Positions 1-9,666 are shown, counted from the stretch's first letter. The stretch: DNA of 64,000 nt from Pseudomonas turukhanskensis (GCF_027922365.1 NZ_BSFN01000006.1:124001-188000), one strand, 5' to 3'. Made by a program: numbers and translations. The notes: generated by a model from the letters alone, not told the origin.

Positions 1-525
1 CAGCGTCGGGTTGGCCGCAAGCCACGCGTAGGCTGGGCGGGCGGGGTAGGGCACACCGGTGATCTGGAGTTGATCATCGATGTGGTTCGCGACCTGGCCG
101 ACGAGGTGGAGTGGGTGTTCTTCGGCCTGTGCCCGGAGCGGCTGCGCCCCTATGTGCATGAGTTCCACTCAGGGGTGTCGATTGATAAGTACCCCGAGCT
201 GTTGGCCTCGCTGGACCTGGACCTGGCCCTGGCGCCACTGGAGCAGAACCAGTTCAACGACTGCAAGAGCAACTTGCGCTTGCTGGAATACGGCGTACTG
301 GGCTTCCCGGTGATTTGCAGCGATGTGGTGTGCTACCGCGATGGCTTGCCCGTGACGCGGGTGAAAAACCGCTACAAGGATTGGATGGATGCCATCCGCA
401 TGCACCTGTCTGACCTGGATGCGACGGCCAAAGCCGGTGATGAGTTGCGGCAAATCATCCGCCGCGACTGGATGCTCGAGGGTGCCAATCTGCAGAACTG
501 GGCCAAGGCCTGGCTCCCGGGTTAA
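1..525 (+). CDS. Glycosyltransferase, C-terminal part (5' end outside window)
   Basis: The frame is open from base 1 and ends at TAA 523-525, so about 174 C-terminal residues are visible and the true start lies upstream. The visible part looks like the second half of a GT-B glycosyltransferase: an acceptor/donor-domain stretch with FFGLCPERLRPYV, a segment LDLALAPLEQNQFNDCKSNL typical of the sugar-nucleotide-binding region (small group, then K/N-rich turn), and a closing helix ending in WAKAWLPG. It lies directly before fliC and is followed by its own terminator. Glycosyltransferases in this position glycosylate flagellin in several Pseudomonas, so that role is inferred from context. The sugar and acceptor cannot be read from this fragment. 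Confidence 0.7.
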   Translation, partial: QRRVGRKPRVGWAGGVGHTGDLELIIDVVRDLADEVEWVFFGLCPERLRPYVHEFHSGVSIDKYPELLASLDLDLALAPLEQNQFNDCKSNLRLLEYGVLGFPVICSDVVCYRDGLPVTRVKNRYKDWMDAIRMHLSDLDATAKAGDELRQIIRRDWMLEGANLQNWAKAWLPG

Positions 526-569
526 GGCGCCCGCAGCGCTTGTGGGCTAAGCTTTCGCCTGAACAGAAA

Positions 570-600
570 GGCCAGTTATGAAAATAACTGGCCTTTTTTT
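570..600 (+). terminator. Rho-independent terminator after the glycosyltransferase
   Basis: A 10-bp perfect stem (GGCCAGTTAT / ATAACTGGCC) with a GAAA tetraloop at 580-583 is followed by seven T. It separates the glycosyltransferase transcript from the fliC promoter region. Confidence 0.9.
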
Positions 601-842
601 ATCCGCGTCAAAAAAGGCGCGCGATTTGAGCACCGCTGCTAAGTGCCGATCAGGCTTGAATTTTGGCGCCATGAAATTGCTTGATCGGAATTTTCGATGC
701 TGTTTTGTTGATCGTTTTTTGCTCAGTGAGGACAAAAATTTCAGAAGAGCCCTTTAGTTATGCGGGCCCTGCCGATACAGAAGGTGTGGAAACGGTTTGC
801 AGCGGTTCAGCAAGCAGCCAGCAAAAAAATTGAAAATTTTGC
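601..842. other. Intergenic region upstream of fliC
   Basis: No convincing gene is seen between the terminator and the fliC promoter. The stretch is more AT-rich than the surrounding genes, and short frames here lack ribosome sites and homology to anything I recognise. It probably holds upstream promoter sequence only. Confidence 0.5.
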
Positions 843-869
843 TAAAGCTCCAAGAACTAGCGCCGATAA
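843..869 (+). promoter_or_regulatory. Sigma-28 (FliA) promoter of fliC
   Basis: TAAAGCTC at 843-850 and GCCGATAA at 862-869 are separated by exactly 11 bases. This matches the flagellar sigma-28 consensus TAAAGTTT-N11-GCCGATAA, with a perfect -10 half. It lies about 90 bases before the fliC ATG, leaving a long leader. Confidence 0.9.
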
Positions 870-960
870 ACACTTCGAATGCGAATTCTAGGGGCGCCTG
901 AGCTGCAGGCCCTGAACGTCGCAAGCTCAGGCAAATACTAGGTACTCGGGAGACGCCCAA

Positions 961-2421
961 ATGGCACTTACAGTTAACACGAACATTGCTTCGCTCAACA
1001 CTCAGCGCAACCTGAACGCCTCGTCCAGCTCGCTGAATACCTCGCTGCAACGTCTGTCCACCGGTAACCGCATCAACAGCGCCAAAGACGACGCTGCCGG
1101 TCTGCAGATCTCTAACCGTCTGACCAACCAGATCAGCGGCCTGAACGTAGCGACCCGCAACGCCAATGACGGTATCTCGCTGGCGCAGACCGCTGAAGGT
1201 GCATTGCAGCAGTCCACCAACATTCTGCAGCGTATCCGTGACCTGTCCATTCAGGCAGCCAACGGTTCGAACAGCGACACCGACCGTGCCGCTCTGCAAA
1301 AAGAAGTTTCGGCTCAACAAGCTGAACTGAGCCGTATTGCTGACACCACTACCTTCGGTGGTCGCAAACTGCTCGACGGCTCGTTCGGCACCACCAGCTT
1401 CCAGGTCGGTTCCAACGCTTACGAAACCATCGACGTTTCGCTGAAAGACGCTTCCTCTACTTCTCTGGGTGCTTACCAGATCGGTGGTGGTGCTTCGACT
1501 ACCAGCGCCGGCGCTTCGGCTTCGGGTACTACCATTGCCGGTAGCATTGGTGGCAGCGGTGCATCTTTCGCCTCCGGCACTGTCACCGTTGTTGGTGGTG
1601 GTCAGACCAAAGACGTCGCTATCGCTTCGGGTGACAGCGCCAAGAGCCTGGCGGCCAAGTTTGACGGCGCGATCTCGGGCCTCACCGCAACTGCTCGTAA
1701 CGTTGTGCAAGCCGGTGTAAGTCTGACTTCCGGCGCTGCCAGCTTCACCCTGACTGTTGGTAGCCAGGATGTTGCGATCGTAGGTGCTACTGACAGCAAG
1801 TCGCTGGCTGACCAGATCAACTCGAACGCCGGTAAGCTCAATGTAACGGCCAACTACGATTCGAAAACTGACAAGGTCACCATTACTTCGGCCACCGGTG
1901 AGAATATCTCCTTCGGCGCAGTAAGCGGTGCAGGCGGTACGATCAACCTGGCTGCTCAGGGTTCGGATGGTACTTTCAGCGCTGAAACTGATGTGATCGC
2001 AGCAGGTGGCGGTAAAGCAATCGGTTATGTTCAACTGAACTCGCCGACCTCCTACGCCCTGACTGGTGACACCACTGAAGTGTTTGGTGATACCTCTTCG
2101 ACCCTGAACACCGTGGCAGACGTGGATATCTCGACTGCTGATGGCGCTCAACGTGCAATCGCTGTAATCGACAACGCCTTGGCGAACATCGACTCCCAGC
2201 GTGCGGACCTCGGTGCTGTACAAAACCGCTTCGACAACACCATCAGCAACCTGCAGAACATTTCTGAGAACGCTGACGCTGCTCGCAGCCGCATCAAAGA
2301 CACCGACTTCGCTGCTGAAACTGCAACACTGTCGAAAAACCAAGTGCTGCAACAAGCTGGCACCGCGATTCTGGCTCAAGCTAACCAGCTGCCACAATCG
2401 GTACTCAGCCTGCTGCAATAA
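961..2421 (+). CDS. fliC: Flagellin FliC
   Basis: Structural subunit of the flagellar filament, 486 residues. The N-terminus [18 protein letters not shown] and the C-terminus ending in [13 protein letters not shown] are the conserved coiled-coil D0/D1 ends of bacterial flagellin. The motif [17 protein letters not shown] is near residue 32. Between roughly residues 175 and 390 lies a Gly/Ser/Thr-rich variable D2/D3 region, the surface part and the likely O-glycosylation target given the upstream glycosyltransferase. ATG at 961 is the start. Transcription comes from the sigma-28 promoter at 843-869. It is followed by a hairpin and then flaG. Confidence 0.98.
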   Translation: MALTVNTNIASLNTQRNLNASSSSLNTSLQRLSTGNRINSAKDDAAGLQISNRLTNQISGLNVATRNANDGISLAQTAEGALQQSTNILQRIRDLSIQAANGSNSDTDRAALQKEVSAQQAELSRIADTTTFGGRKLLDGSFGTTSFQVGSNAYETIDVSLKDASSTSLGAYQIGGGASTTSAGASASGTTIAGSIGGSGASFASGTVTVVGGGQTKDVAIASGDSAKSLAAKFDGAISGLTATARNVVQAGVSLTSGAASFTLTVGSQDVAIVGATDSKSLADQINSNAGKLNVTANYDSKTDKVTITSATGENISFGAVSGAGGTINLAAQGSDGTFSAETDVIAAGGGKAIGYVQLNSPTSYALTGDTTEVFGDTSSTLNTVADVDISTADGAQRAIAVIDNALANIDSQRADLGAVQNRFDNTISNLQNISENADAARSRIKDTDFAAETATLSKNQVLQQAGTAILAQANQLPQSVLSLLQ

Positions 2422-2443
2422 CGCAGTAAGCGTCGCCAAAAAC

Positions 2444-2476
2444 AATGGGGGAAAGGGGCTAACCCTTTCTCCCATT
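2444..2476 (+). terminator. Hairpin between fliC and flaG (leaky terminator or mRNA stabiliser)
   Basis: A 14-bp stem with one G-U pair (AATGGGGGAAAGGG / CCCTTTCTCCCATT) is not followed by a run of T. It fits a 3' stabilising hairpin for the very abundant fliC mRNA, or a partial terminator that lets some transcripts continue into flaG. Confidence 0.55.
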
Positions 2477-2498
2477 TGGCCATTGTGAGGTATCTAAA

Positions 2499-2864
2499 AT
2501 GGATGTTTCCAATATTACGTCGGTAGCTGGTTTGCCCAGACAGTCACGCGACGGGGCAGCGGCGGTAGGGTCGGGTCAACAGGCTGCTTCGGTGGCACAA
2601 GCCAGCGGCGGCACCGATTCCACTTCTGACGGGCAAGCGGATGGCGGCAGTATTGATGCAGCGGTTGCTGATATTCAGTCGTTCGTGCAGACCGTCAAGC
2701 GTGGTTTGAATTTCAATGTCGATGACTCAAGCGGCGAAGTCGTGGTCAAAGTTATCGACACAGACTCAGGCAAGTTGGTGCGGCAAATTCCTTCCGAGGA
2801 ACTGTTGAAACTGGCTGAACGCCTGGAAGACATTCGCAGCCTCATGTTCGAGGCTAAAGCGTGA
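2499..2864 (+). CDS. flaG: FlaG family flagellar protein
   Basis: 121-residue FlaG-family protein, found beside flagellin in polar-flagellated bacteria, where it influences filament length. The first ~55 residues are low-complexity (Ser/Ala/Gly/Asp). The conserved FlaG domain follows, with VKRGLNFNVDDSSGEVVVKV and IDTDSGKLVRQIPSEELLKLAERL, then MFEAKA. A GAGG ribosome site stands 8 bases before ATG 2499. It lies between fliC and fliD, the standard Pseudomonas position. Its biochemical role is not well defined in the family. Confidence 0.93.
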   Translation: MDVSNITSVAGLPRQSRDGAAAVGSGQQAASVAQASGGTDSTSDGQADGGSIDAAVADIQSFVQTVKRGLNFNVDDSSGEVVVKVIDTDSGKLVRQIPSEELLKLAERLEDIRSLMFEAKA

Positions 2865-2943
2865 GTTGGTACAGTTCTTGAGTGCAACTCGCTAGATCGG
2901 TTCCAGAAGGGAATTCGGGACGTTATTTTGACGGAGGTGCGAG

Positions 2944-4392
2944 ATGGCTGGGATTACCGGCATTGGTTCGGGGGTCGACATTGACGCGATCGTGACGGCA
3001 TCTGTAGCGGCGGAAAAAGCGCCAAAGCAGAACCAGATCGATACACTCGAAAAAAAGACGACCACCAAACTGACTTCTCTGGGGTCGCTGAAAAGTGCGG
3101 TCAGCGAGTTTCAAACTGCGCTTGCGCTGCTCAACAGCCCGACCAGCTTTCTGTCTAAATCAGCAACCTCTTCGAACACCTCGGCCCTGAGCGCCACTGG
3201 CTCGGCTAGCGCCGTAGCAGGCAGCTACAAGATCGAAGTGTCCAAGCTGGCCAGTGGCAGCAAGATCGCTTCTGCTGCAATCACCGGCGGCAGCACCGCA
3301 GCCTTCAACACCGGCACGCTGGACATCAAGCTCGGCGGTGACGATGCGCTGACGATCAATGTCGACAGCACCAACAACACCCTGGCCGGTGTACGCGACG
3401 CCATAAACGCGCAGGGCAAGACGGCCGGAATCACCGCCACCATCGTCAGCGACAGCCAGGGCTCGCGCCTGGTCTTAAGCAGCTCGAAAATGGGCGATGG
3501 CAACGACATCACGATGACCGGTACCAGCACCGGAACTGGCAGTGGGTCGTTGGAAGATCTGACCTTTCCCGGCGCCACCCTTGATGCAGCCGACTTCGCC
3601 ACCACGGCCGAGTACGACACTGCAGTCGCCAAGGCCGGCAAAACCTTGAGCACCGCTGCAAGCGCCCGAATGACAATTGACGGCCTGGAAGTGGTGAGCG
3701 ATTCAAACACCATCGATAAGGCTGTTGATGGCATTACCATCAAGCTCACTGGGGTGACCAAAGCCGACGAGCCCCTGACGTTGACCGTGGCCGATAACAC
3801 CACGGCGGTGAAAACCAACGTGCAGAACTTCGTCACCGCCTACAACAAGATGATGAGCACCATCAACTCGTTGACCAAGGTGACTACGGTTACCGGTAGC
3901 GATCCGGTGGTTGCCGGGTTGGCCGGCGATTCGACCGCGCGCTCCTTGGTGAGCTCTATCCGCAATGAGCTGGTTTCCAATCAGACCGGTGGCGGTGCAA
4001 TTACCGCGCTGGCCAATTTGGGTATCACTACCAAGCAAGATGGCACGCTTGAGGTCAACACCACCAAGCTCGACACCGCCATCAGCGATAACTATGAAGG
4101 CGTGGCCGCTTATTTCACTGGTGATGAGGGGCTGGCCACTCGGCTTACGTCTAAACTCAAGCCCTACACCGACGGTGGCGGCATTCTTGAGTCGCGCACC
4201 ACGCAGTTGACCAATACCATCTCGGGGTTGGACAAACAGCAGGAAGCCCTGGATCTGCGTATGACTGCCCTGCAGACGCGGCTCTACAAGCAGTACAACG
4301 CGATGGACGCGCTGGTGTCGCAGCTTACCAGCACCAGTAGTAGCCTGACGGCGGGGCTCGACAGCCTGCCGGGTCTGGTCAAGAAGAGTTAA
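2944..4392 (+). CDS. fliD: Flagellar filament cap protein FliD (HAP2)
   Basis: 482 residues. FliD caps the growing filament and folds exported flagellin subunits into place; in Pseudomonas it can also bind mucin. The N-terminus MAGITGIGSGVDIDAIV is the family signature. The N-terminal helical region (1-100) and the C-terminal coiled coil (about 395-482, with LTNTISGLDKQQEALDLRM and YKQYNAMDALVSQL) flank variable surface domains. A strong GGAGG site precedes ATG 2944. fliS follows but has its own sigma-28 promoter. Confidence 0.97.
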   Translation: MAGITGIGSGVDIDAIVTASVAAEKAPKQNQIDTLEKKTTTKLTSLGSLKSAVSEFQTALALLNSPTSFLSKSATSSNTSALSATGSASAVAGSYKIEVSKLASGSKIASAAITGGSTAAFNTGTLDIKLGGDDALTINVDSTNNTLAGVRDAINAQGKTAGITATIVSDSQGSRLVLSSSKMGDGNDITMTGTSTGTGSGSLEDLTFPGATLDAADFATTAEYDTAVAKAGKTLSTAASARMTIDGLEVVSDSNTIDKAVDGITIKLTGVTKADEPLTLTVADNTTAVKTNVQNFVTAYNKMMSTINSLTKVTTVTGSDPVVAGLAGDSTARSLVSSIRNELVSNQTGGGAITALANLGITTKQDGTLEVNTTKLDTAISDNYEGVAAYFTGDEGLATRLTSKLKPYTDGGGILESRTTQLTNTISGLDKQQEALDLRMTALQTRLYKQYNAMDALVSQLTSTSSSLTAGLDSLPGLVKKS

Positions 4393-4453
4393 TTGCTACT
4401 CATCAGGGCCTGGCCGATAGCTTTTTTTGATGAAGAAAAGTTGGCGTCAGGCT

Positions 4454-4480
4454 TAAAGCTCCCGCGAAAGCCGCCGATAG
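4454..4480 (+). promoter_or_regulatory. Sigma-28 (FliA) promoter of fliS-fliT
   Basis: TAAAGCTC at 4454-4461, 11 bases, then GCCGATAG at 4473-4480. The -35 octamer is identical to that of the fliC promoter. It lies 38 bases before the fliS ATG, so the filament chaperones can be made together with flagellin, independently of fliD. Confidence 0.88.
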
Positions 4481-4518
4481 CTTGAATATCGAAACAACGG
4501 TTCACGAGGGTTTGCAAA

Positions 4519-4899
4519 ATGAGAGCGATGTCGGCGATGAATCAGTACAAACAAGTGAGCGTTTCGTCTCAAGTGTTTGAAGCAAGTCCTCATCGTTTGA
4601 TCCAGATGCTGATGGAAGGCGGTCTGGAACGTCTGGCTCAGGCTCAGGGCGCTATGGCGCGCGGCCAGGCTTCGACCAAAGGCGAGCTGATCAGCAAAGC
4701 CATCGGCATCGTTGGCGGCTTGCGTGAAGGCCTGGACATGAGCAAAGGCGGCGACGTGGCGCAGAACCTTGATCGCGTTTACGAATACATGATCGCCCGC
4801 ATGCTCGAAGCCAACAAAAGCAACGATCCAACCCCGCTCGTCGAGGTCTCGGGTCTGCTGCGCGAAGTCAAATCCGGTTGGGATGCGATCGCTCCGTAA
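4519..4899 (+). CDS. fliS: Flagellin export chaperone FliS
   Basis: 126 residues. FliS binds the C-terminal helix of flagellin in the cytosol, prevents premature polymerisation and delivers it to the export gate. The conserved core is MNQYKQVSVSSQVFEASPHRL followed by IQMLMEGGLERLAQAQGA, and helix-rich sequence to the end. ATG 4519 has a GAGGG site; in-frame ATGs at 4528 and 4537 are alternatives. It lies just downstream of a sigma-28 promoter and 19 bases before fliT. Confidence 0.95.
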   Translation: MRAMSAMNQYKQVSVSSQVFEASPHRLIQMLMEGGLERLAQAQGAMARGQASTKGELISKAIGIVGGLREGLDMSKGGDVAQNLDRVYEYMIARMLEANKSNDPTPLVEVSGLLREVKSGWDAIAP

Positions 4900-4918
4900 T
4901 GCGGGTGAGGGAAAAATA

Positions 4919-5218
4919 ATGGCCAATTCCATGCTGCAACAAATCGAAAGTACCCGCCTGGCCCTGATCGACGCTTTTCAACAGCAAGATTGGGAGCGTA
5001 TTGGCGCCCTGGACAGCACCTGCCGCGAGCAAGTCAGCGCGGCAATGGCCGACAGCACTGATATCGAAGAAGCCCTGCGCGAGCAAATGGAAGCACTGGT
5101 GGAGGTCTATCGCCACCTGACCGCCGCGTGCGTACGCAAACGTGAAGCCGTCGCCGAAGAACTGACCCAGCTGGTCAAGTCCAATCAAAGCGCCAAAATC
5201 TATCAGATGTTTGGCTAG
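4919..5218 (+). CDS. fliT: FliT-like flagellar chaperone
   Basis: 99-residue, almost wholly helical small protein after fliS. The position, size and charged helical composition fit FliT-type proteins, which act as the export chaperone for the cap FliD. The C-terminal sequence ends KSNQSAKIYQMFG. I place the start at ATG 4919, behind GAGGGAAAA; a longer frame from 4883 would overlap fliS. Sequence divergence in this family is high, so assignment rests mainly on the fliD-fliS-fliT order. Confidence 0.78.
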   Translation: MANSMLQQIESTRLALIDAFQQQDWERIGALDSTCREQVSAAMADSTDIEEALREQMEALVEVYRHLTAACVRKREAVAEELTQLVKSNQSAKIYQMFG

Positions 5219-5333
5219 TCAATTCTTTGTGGCTAACCTTCCTTCTAGGGGGCGTTAGCTGCAAACCTCTGCGTTAATTCCCAATAGAATGTCGTACCTG
5301 ATTGAACTGGGTAGAAAAAAACACGTCATAAAA

Positions 5334-5362
5334 TTGACTGCGTACAAAAAATTGACTCTACT
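5334..5362 (+). promoter_or_regulatory. Candidate sigma-70 promoter of fleQ
   Basis: TTGACT at 5334-5339 and TCTACT at 5357-5362 are 17 bases apart, about 80 bases before fleQ. ATTGACT is repeated 18 bases downstream, at 5351. The -10 matches only 4 of 6 positions, so this is tentative. Confidence 0.35.
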
Positions 5363-5439
5363 AGTGGCCAATTGCTGGCGTCATTTTATCGTGTTGGCAT
5401 ACGGCGCTTTCTTCACTCCCCGGATCAGAACCAGACACT

Positions 5440-6912
5440 ATGTGGCGTGAAACCAAAATTTTACTGGTCGACGACAACAGCGAACGCCGCCGCGATTTAG
5501 CGGTGATTCTAAATTTCCTTGGTGAAGAACATCTGGCGTGCACCAGCCAGAATTGGCGTGAGACGGTCGACGCGCTCGAAAGCCCGCGCGATGTGCTGAG
5601 CGTATTGCTCGGCGAGGTCACCGCCAAAGGTGGCTCCCTGGAATTACTCAAGCAACTGGCCGCCTGGGACGAGCAACTGCCCGTGCTGCTGGTGGGCGAT
5701 GCCGCACCACCGGAGTGGCCAGAAGACGTGCGTCGGCGCGTGCTCAGCACCCTTGAAATGCCGCCCAGCTACAACAAACTCCTCGATTCCCTGCACCGTG
5801 CCCAGGTGTACCGCGAAATGTACGACCAGGCGCGTGGCGCCCGTGCGCGCGAGCCCAACCTGTTCCGCAGCCTGGTCGGCACCAGCCGCGCCATTCAGCA
5901 AGTACGACAGATGATGTCGCAAGTGGCCGACACCGAGGCCAGCGTGCTGATCCTCGGCGAGTCCGGCACTGGTAAAGAAGTGGTCGCGCGGAACCTGCAC
6001 TACCACTCCAAGCGCCGCGACGCGCCCTTTGTGCCGGTCAACTGCGGTGCCATTCCCGCCGAGTTGCTGGAAAGCGAGCTGTTCGGCCACGAGAAAGGTG
6101 CCTTCACCGGTGCCATTACCAGCCGGGCAGGGCGCTTTGAACTGGCCAACGGCGGCACCCTGTTTCTCGACGAAATCGGCGATATGCCGCTGCCGATGCA
6201 GGTCAAGCTGCTGCGCGTGCTGCAAGAACGCACCTTCGAGCGCGTGGGCAGCAACAAGACCCAGAGCGCCGATGTGCGCATCATTGCCGCGACCCACAAG
6301 AACCTTGAGCAGATGATCGAAGCGGGCACTTTCCGCGAAGACCTCTATTACCGCCTCAACGTGTTCCCCATCGAAATGGCGCCGCTGCGTGAGCGTGTGG
6401 AAGATATTCCGCTGCTGATGAACGAGCTGATTTCGCGGATGGAAGTGGAGAAGCGCGGTTCGATCCGCTTCAACTCCGCCGCCATCATGTCGCTGTGCCG
6501 CCACGATTGGGCTGGCAACGTGCGCGAGCTGGCCAACCTGGTGGAACGCATGGCGATCATGCATCCCTATGGCGTGATCGGGGTACTGGAGCTGCCGAAG
6601 AAATTCCGTCAGGTGGACGACGAGCACGACCAGCAGGCGGCCAGCGTGCGCGACGACCTGGAAGAGCGGTTCTCCTTCAACAGCAGTATGCCGAGCACTG
6701 AAAACTCAGCGATGCTGCCGCCCGAAGGTCTGGACCTCAAGGACTACCTCGGCAACCTCGAACAGGGCCTGATTCAACAGGCGCTGGACGATGCCGGTGG
6801 CGTGGTGGCCCGTGCCGCCGAACGCTTGCGTATCCGACGTACCACCCTGGTGGAGAAGATGCGCAAATACGGCATGAGCCGTCGGGATGATGACGAACAG
6901 TCGGATGATTGA
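5440..6912 (+). CDS. fleQ: Flagellar master regulator FleQ
   Basis: 490-residue sigma-54 enhancer-binding protein at the top of the Pseudomonas flagellar hierarchy; in P. aeruginosa it also binds c-di-GMP and switches exopolysaccharide genes. The N-terminal FleQ domain starts [18 protein letters not shown] and lacks a normal phospho-acceptor context. The AAA+ domain (about 145-375) has Walker A GESGTGKE, the sigma-54 contact motif GAFTGA and Walker [13 protein letters not shown] Fis-type helix-turn-helix closes it ([20 protein letters not shown]). It likely activates the sigma-54 promoter in front of fleS. Confidence 0.97.
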   Translation: MWRETKILLVDDNSERRRDLAVILNFLGEEHLACTSQNWRETVDALESPRDVLSVLLGEVTAKGGSLELLKQLAAWDEQLPVLLVGDAAPPEWPEDVRRRVLSTLEMPPSYNKLLDSLHRAQVYREMYDQARGARAREPNLFRSLVGTSRAIQQVRQMMSQVADTEASVLILGESGTGKEVVARNLHYHSKRRDAPFVPVNCGAIPAELLESELFGHEKGAFTGAITSRAGRFELANGGTLFLDEIGDMPLPMQVKLLRVLQERTFERVGSNKTQSADVRIIAATHKNLEQMIEAGTFREDLYYRLNVFPIEMAPLRERVEDIPLLMNELISRMEVEKRGSIRFNSAAIMSLCRHDWAGNVRELANLVERMAIMHPYGVIGVLELPKKFRQVDDEHDQQAASVRDDLEERFSFNSSMPSTENSAMLPPEGLDLKDYLGNLEQGLIQQALDDAGGVVARAAERLRIRRTTLVEKMRKYGMSRRDDDEQSDD

Positions 6913-6966
6913 CGCGTAAATTCCTAAGCTATCTCTAGTGCCTTGAAAAATAAGGATATTTTTTTA

Positions 6967-6980
6967 GGCACGGCTATTGC
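6967..6980 (+). promoter_or_regulatory. Sigma-54 promoter of fleSR
   Basis: AGGCACGGCTATTGCTA carries GG at 6967-6968 and GC at 6979-6980 with the required 10-base spacing, a close match to TGGCAC-N5-TTGC. It lies 54 bases before fleS, matching the known FleQ and sigma-54 control of fleSR in P. aeruginosa. Confidence 0.88.
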
Positions 6981-7033
6981 TAGTTCTCTCTCGACTGACC
7001 GTCTTATGGCGGCTCACCGGGTGAGAGAGAACC

Positions 7034-8236
7034 ATGAAGCAAACCGCACTCCCAACGACCAGCACTGTTGACGACATCGAAGCCTCCAGCCGCGAAGGGC
7101 TTGAGCAGGCGTTCGCCATGTTCAGCCAGATGTCCACTCAGCTCAGTGACTCCTACAACCTGTTGGAAGCGCGGGTAACCGAGCTCAAGGGCCAGCTGGC
7201 CTTGGTCAGCGCCCAGCGTATGCAGGAACTGGCCGAGAAGGAGCGCCTGGCGCACCGGCTGCAGAGCCTGCTGGATGTGCTGCCCGGCGGGGTGATCGTG
7301 ATCGACGGCCAGGGCGTGGTGCGTGAAGCCAACCCCGTGGCCTGCGCGCTGTTGGGCAAGCCGCTGGTGGGCATGCTTTGGCGTGAAGTGATCGCCCGTA
7401 ACTTTGCCCCGCGCAAAGACGACGGCCACGAAGTTTCGTTAAAAAACGGTCGTCGCCTCTCTATTGCCACTCGGTCCCTCTCCGCCGAGCCTGGCCAATT
7501 AGTCCTGCTAAACGACCTCACCGAAACCCGTCAGCTGCAAGACCAACTCGCCCGTCACGAGCGCCTGTCGGCGCTGGGCCGTATGGTGGCCTCGCTGGCC
7601 CACCAGATTCGTACGCCGTTGTCGGCCGCGCTGCTGTATGCCAGTCATTTGACGGAGCAGGTGCTGCCGGTCGATCAGCAACAACGCTTTGCCAGCCGCC
7701 TGAAAGAACGCCTGCACGAACTGGAACATCAGGTGCGTGACATGTTGGTGTTCGCCCGTGGCGAACTGCCTCTGCCAGACCGCCTGGCGCCGAAAAAACT
7801 CTACGACGCCCTGCGTTCTGCGGCCGAGCCCCACGTGCAAGGCATGAACGTACGCTGGCAATGTGATGCCCATACCGGCGAGTTGTTGTGCAACCGCGAC
7901 ACCCTGGTCGGCACCGTACTGAATCTGGTGGAGAACGCCATTCAGGCAGCCGGTCGCGAGGCGAGTCTGAAAATTCATTTTTACAGCCGTGGTCAAACAT
8001 TGCGGCTGTGCATCAGCGACAACGGCCCCGGCATCGACGCCACCACCCTGGCGCGCCTGGGCGAACCGTTCTTTACCACCAAAACCACCGGCACCGGCCT
8101 TGGCCTGGCGGTGGTCAAAGCGGTGGCCCGTGCTCACCAGGGTGAGCTGCTGCTGCGCTCGCGCCCCGGACGGGGCACCTGCGCCATTCTGGTACTGCCG
8201 CTGATTTCAGTGGCCCCACGGGTTTCCCAGGAGTAA
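7034..8236 (+). CDS. fleS: Flagellar two-component sensor kinase FleS
   Basis: 400 residues, cytosolic histidine kinase paired with FleR to switch on late-middle flagellar genes. An N-terminal coiled coil is followed by a PAS domain (about 80-155, LLDVLPGGVIVIDGQG). The dimerisation domain has the phospho-acceptor region RMVASLAHQIRTPLSAALLY, and the ATPase domain has NLVENAIQAAG, SDNGPGID and GTGLGLAVVKAV boxes. No membrane segment is evident. Seven bases separate it from fleR, so they are co-transcribed. Confidence 0.96.
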   Translation: MKQTALPTTSTVDDIEASSREGLEQAFAMFSQMSTQLSDSYNLLEARVTELKGQLALVSAQRMQELAEKERLAHRLQSLLDVLPGGVIVIDGQGVVREANPVACALLGKPLVGMLWREVIARNFAPRKDDGHEVSLKNGRRLSIATRSLSAEPGQLVLLNDLTETRQLQDQLARHERLSALGRMVASLAHQIRTPLSAALLYASHLTEQVLPVDQQQRFASRLKERLHELEHQVRDMLVFARGELPLPDRLAPKKLYDALRSAAEPHVQGMNVRWQCDAHTGELLCNRDTLVGTVLNLVENAIQAAGREASLKIHFYSRGQTLRLCISDNGPGIDATTLARLGEPFFTTKTTGTGLGLAVVKAVARAHQGELLLRSRPGRGTCAILVLPLISVAPRVSQE

Positions 8237-8242
8237 CAGCCC

Positions 8243-9652
8243 ATGGCTAGCAAAGTTCTGTTGGTAGAAGACGACCGCGCCCTGCGCGAAGCGTTGGCCG
8301 ATACCCTGGTCATTGGCGGCTACGATTTCTGCGCGGTAGACAGTGCCGAAGCGGCACTGACGGCGCTGGGCCGCGATTCGTTTTCCATGGTGGTCAGCGA
8401 CGTCAACATGCCCGGCATGGACGGCCACCAACTGCTCAACCAGATCCGCAACCGCTACCCGCAACTGCCGGTGCTGCTGATGACGGCCTTTGGCGCCGTC
8501 GAGCGCGCGGTGGACGCCATGCGCCGTGGCGCCGCCGATTACCTGGTCAAACCGTTCGAGCCCAAAGCGCTGCTGGAGCTGGTGGAACGCCACGCCCTGG
8601 GTCGCCTGAGCAAAGACGAGGGCGACGGCCCGGTGGCGCTGGAGCCGGCCAGCCAACAATTGCTGGAGTTGGCCAAACGCGTGGCGCAAAGCGACTCCAC
8701 GGTGCTGATTTCCGGTGAGTCTGGTACCGGCAAGGAAGTCCTGGCGCGGTTCATTCACCAGCAATCGCCACGGGCCAACAAACCCTTTATCGCCATCAAC
8801 TGCGCGGCCATTCCCGACAACATGCTTGAAGCCACGTTGTTCGGCCACGAGAAGGGCGCCTTTACCGGTGCAGTGGCCTCGCAGCCTGGCAAGTTCGAGA
8901 TGGCCGAAGGCGGCACCATTTTGCTGGACGAGATTTCTGAAATGCCGCTGGGCCTGCAAGCCAAGCTGCTGCGCGTGTTGCAGGAGCGCGAGGTGGAGCG
9001 GGTGGGTGCGCGCAAGCCAATCGACCTGGATATTCGCGTGCTGGCCACCAGTAACCGCGATCTGGCCGGCGAAGTGGCGGCGGGGCGTTTCCGTGAAGAC
9101 CTGTTCTATCGCTTGTCGGTATTTCCGCTCGGCTGGCGCCCGCTGCGCGAGCGTACTGCCGATATTCTGCCGCTGGCCGAGCGTCTGCTGGCCAAGCACG
9201 CAAAGAAAATGAACCACGCCCCGGCGCGGCTTTCTGCCGAGGCGCAACATGCGCTGACCCACTACCCGTGGCCGGGCAATGTGCGTGAGCTGGATAACGC
9301 CATTCAGCGGGCGTTGATTCTGCAGCAGGGCGGCATGATTCAGCCGCAGGACCTGTGCCTGAGCGGCCCGATTGGTCTGGCGCCCATAGCCAGCCCCGTG
9401 CCCACGCTGGTTGCGGTAGCCAGCGGCAATGCCGTGTTGCCGTTGAGCGAGGAGGGCAGCGACAGCAGCGCCCTGGGCGATGACCTGCGTCGGCATGAGT
9501 TCCAGATGATCATCGACACGCTGCGGGCCGAGCGTGGCCGTCGCAAGGAAGCCGCCGAACGCCTGGGCATCAGCCCGCGTACCCTGCGCTACAAACTGGC
9601 GCAGATGCGCGATGCTGGGATGGATGTTGAGGCGTATCTGTTTGCCAGCTAA
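8243..9652 (+). CDS. fleR: Flagellar response regulator FleR
   Basis: 469-residue NtrC-type response regulator. The receiver domain (1-120) has the acidic pair ED, phospho-acceptor Asp in VVSDVNMPGMDG, and the conserved Lys in DYLVKPF. The AAA+ domain has [14 protein letters not shown] and GGTILLDEISE. The C-terminal Fis helix-turn-helix contains KEAAERLGISPRTLRYKL. With FleS it activates sigma-54 promoters for basal body and hook genes. Here it is followed by a terminator and a convergent gene instead of fliE. Confidence 0.97.
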   Translation: MASKVLLVEDDRALREALADTLVIGGYDFCAVDSAEAALTALGRDSFSMVVSDVNMPGMDGHQLLNQIRNRYPQLPVLLMTAFGAVERAVDAMRRGAADYLVKPFEPKALLELVERHALGRLSKDEGDGPVALEPASQQLLELAKRVAQSDSTVLISGESGTGKEVLARFIHQQSPRANKPFIAINCAAIPDNMLEATLFGHEKGAFTGAVASQPGKFEMAEGGTILLDEISEMPLGLQAKLLRVLQEREVERVGARKPIDLDIRVLATSNRDLAGEVAAGRFREDLFYRLSVFPLGWRPLRERTADILPLAERLLAKHAKKMNHAPARLSAEAQHALTHYPWPGNVRELDNAIQRALILQQGGMIQPQDLCLSGPIGLAPIASPVPTLVAVASGNAVLPLSEEGSDSSALGDDLRRHEFQMIIDTLRAERGRRKEAAERLGISPRTLRYKLAQMRDAGMDVEAYLFAS

Positions 9653-9666
9653 GCCTGTCGCCCAAT

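Noticed and set aside
754-2475. Long open frame (573 codons) antisense to fliC
   Set aside because: It mirrors the flagellin codon pattern, has no ribosome site, and its protein is low-complexity without a known domain. The plus-strand flagellin is unambiguous.
4409-4420. GCCGATAG -10-like sequence after fliD
   Set aside because: No sigma-28 -35 element lies 11 bases upstream; the real promoter is the one at 4454-4480.
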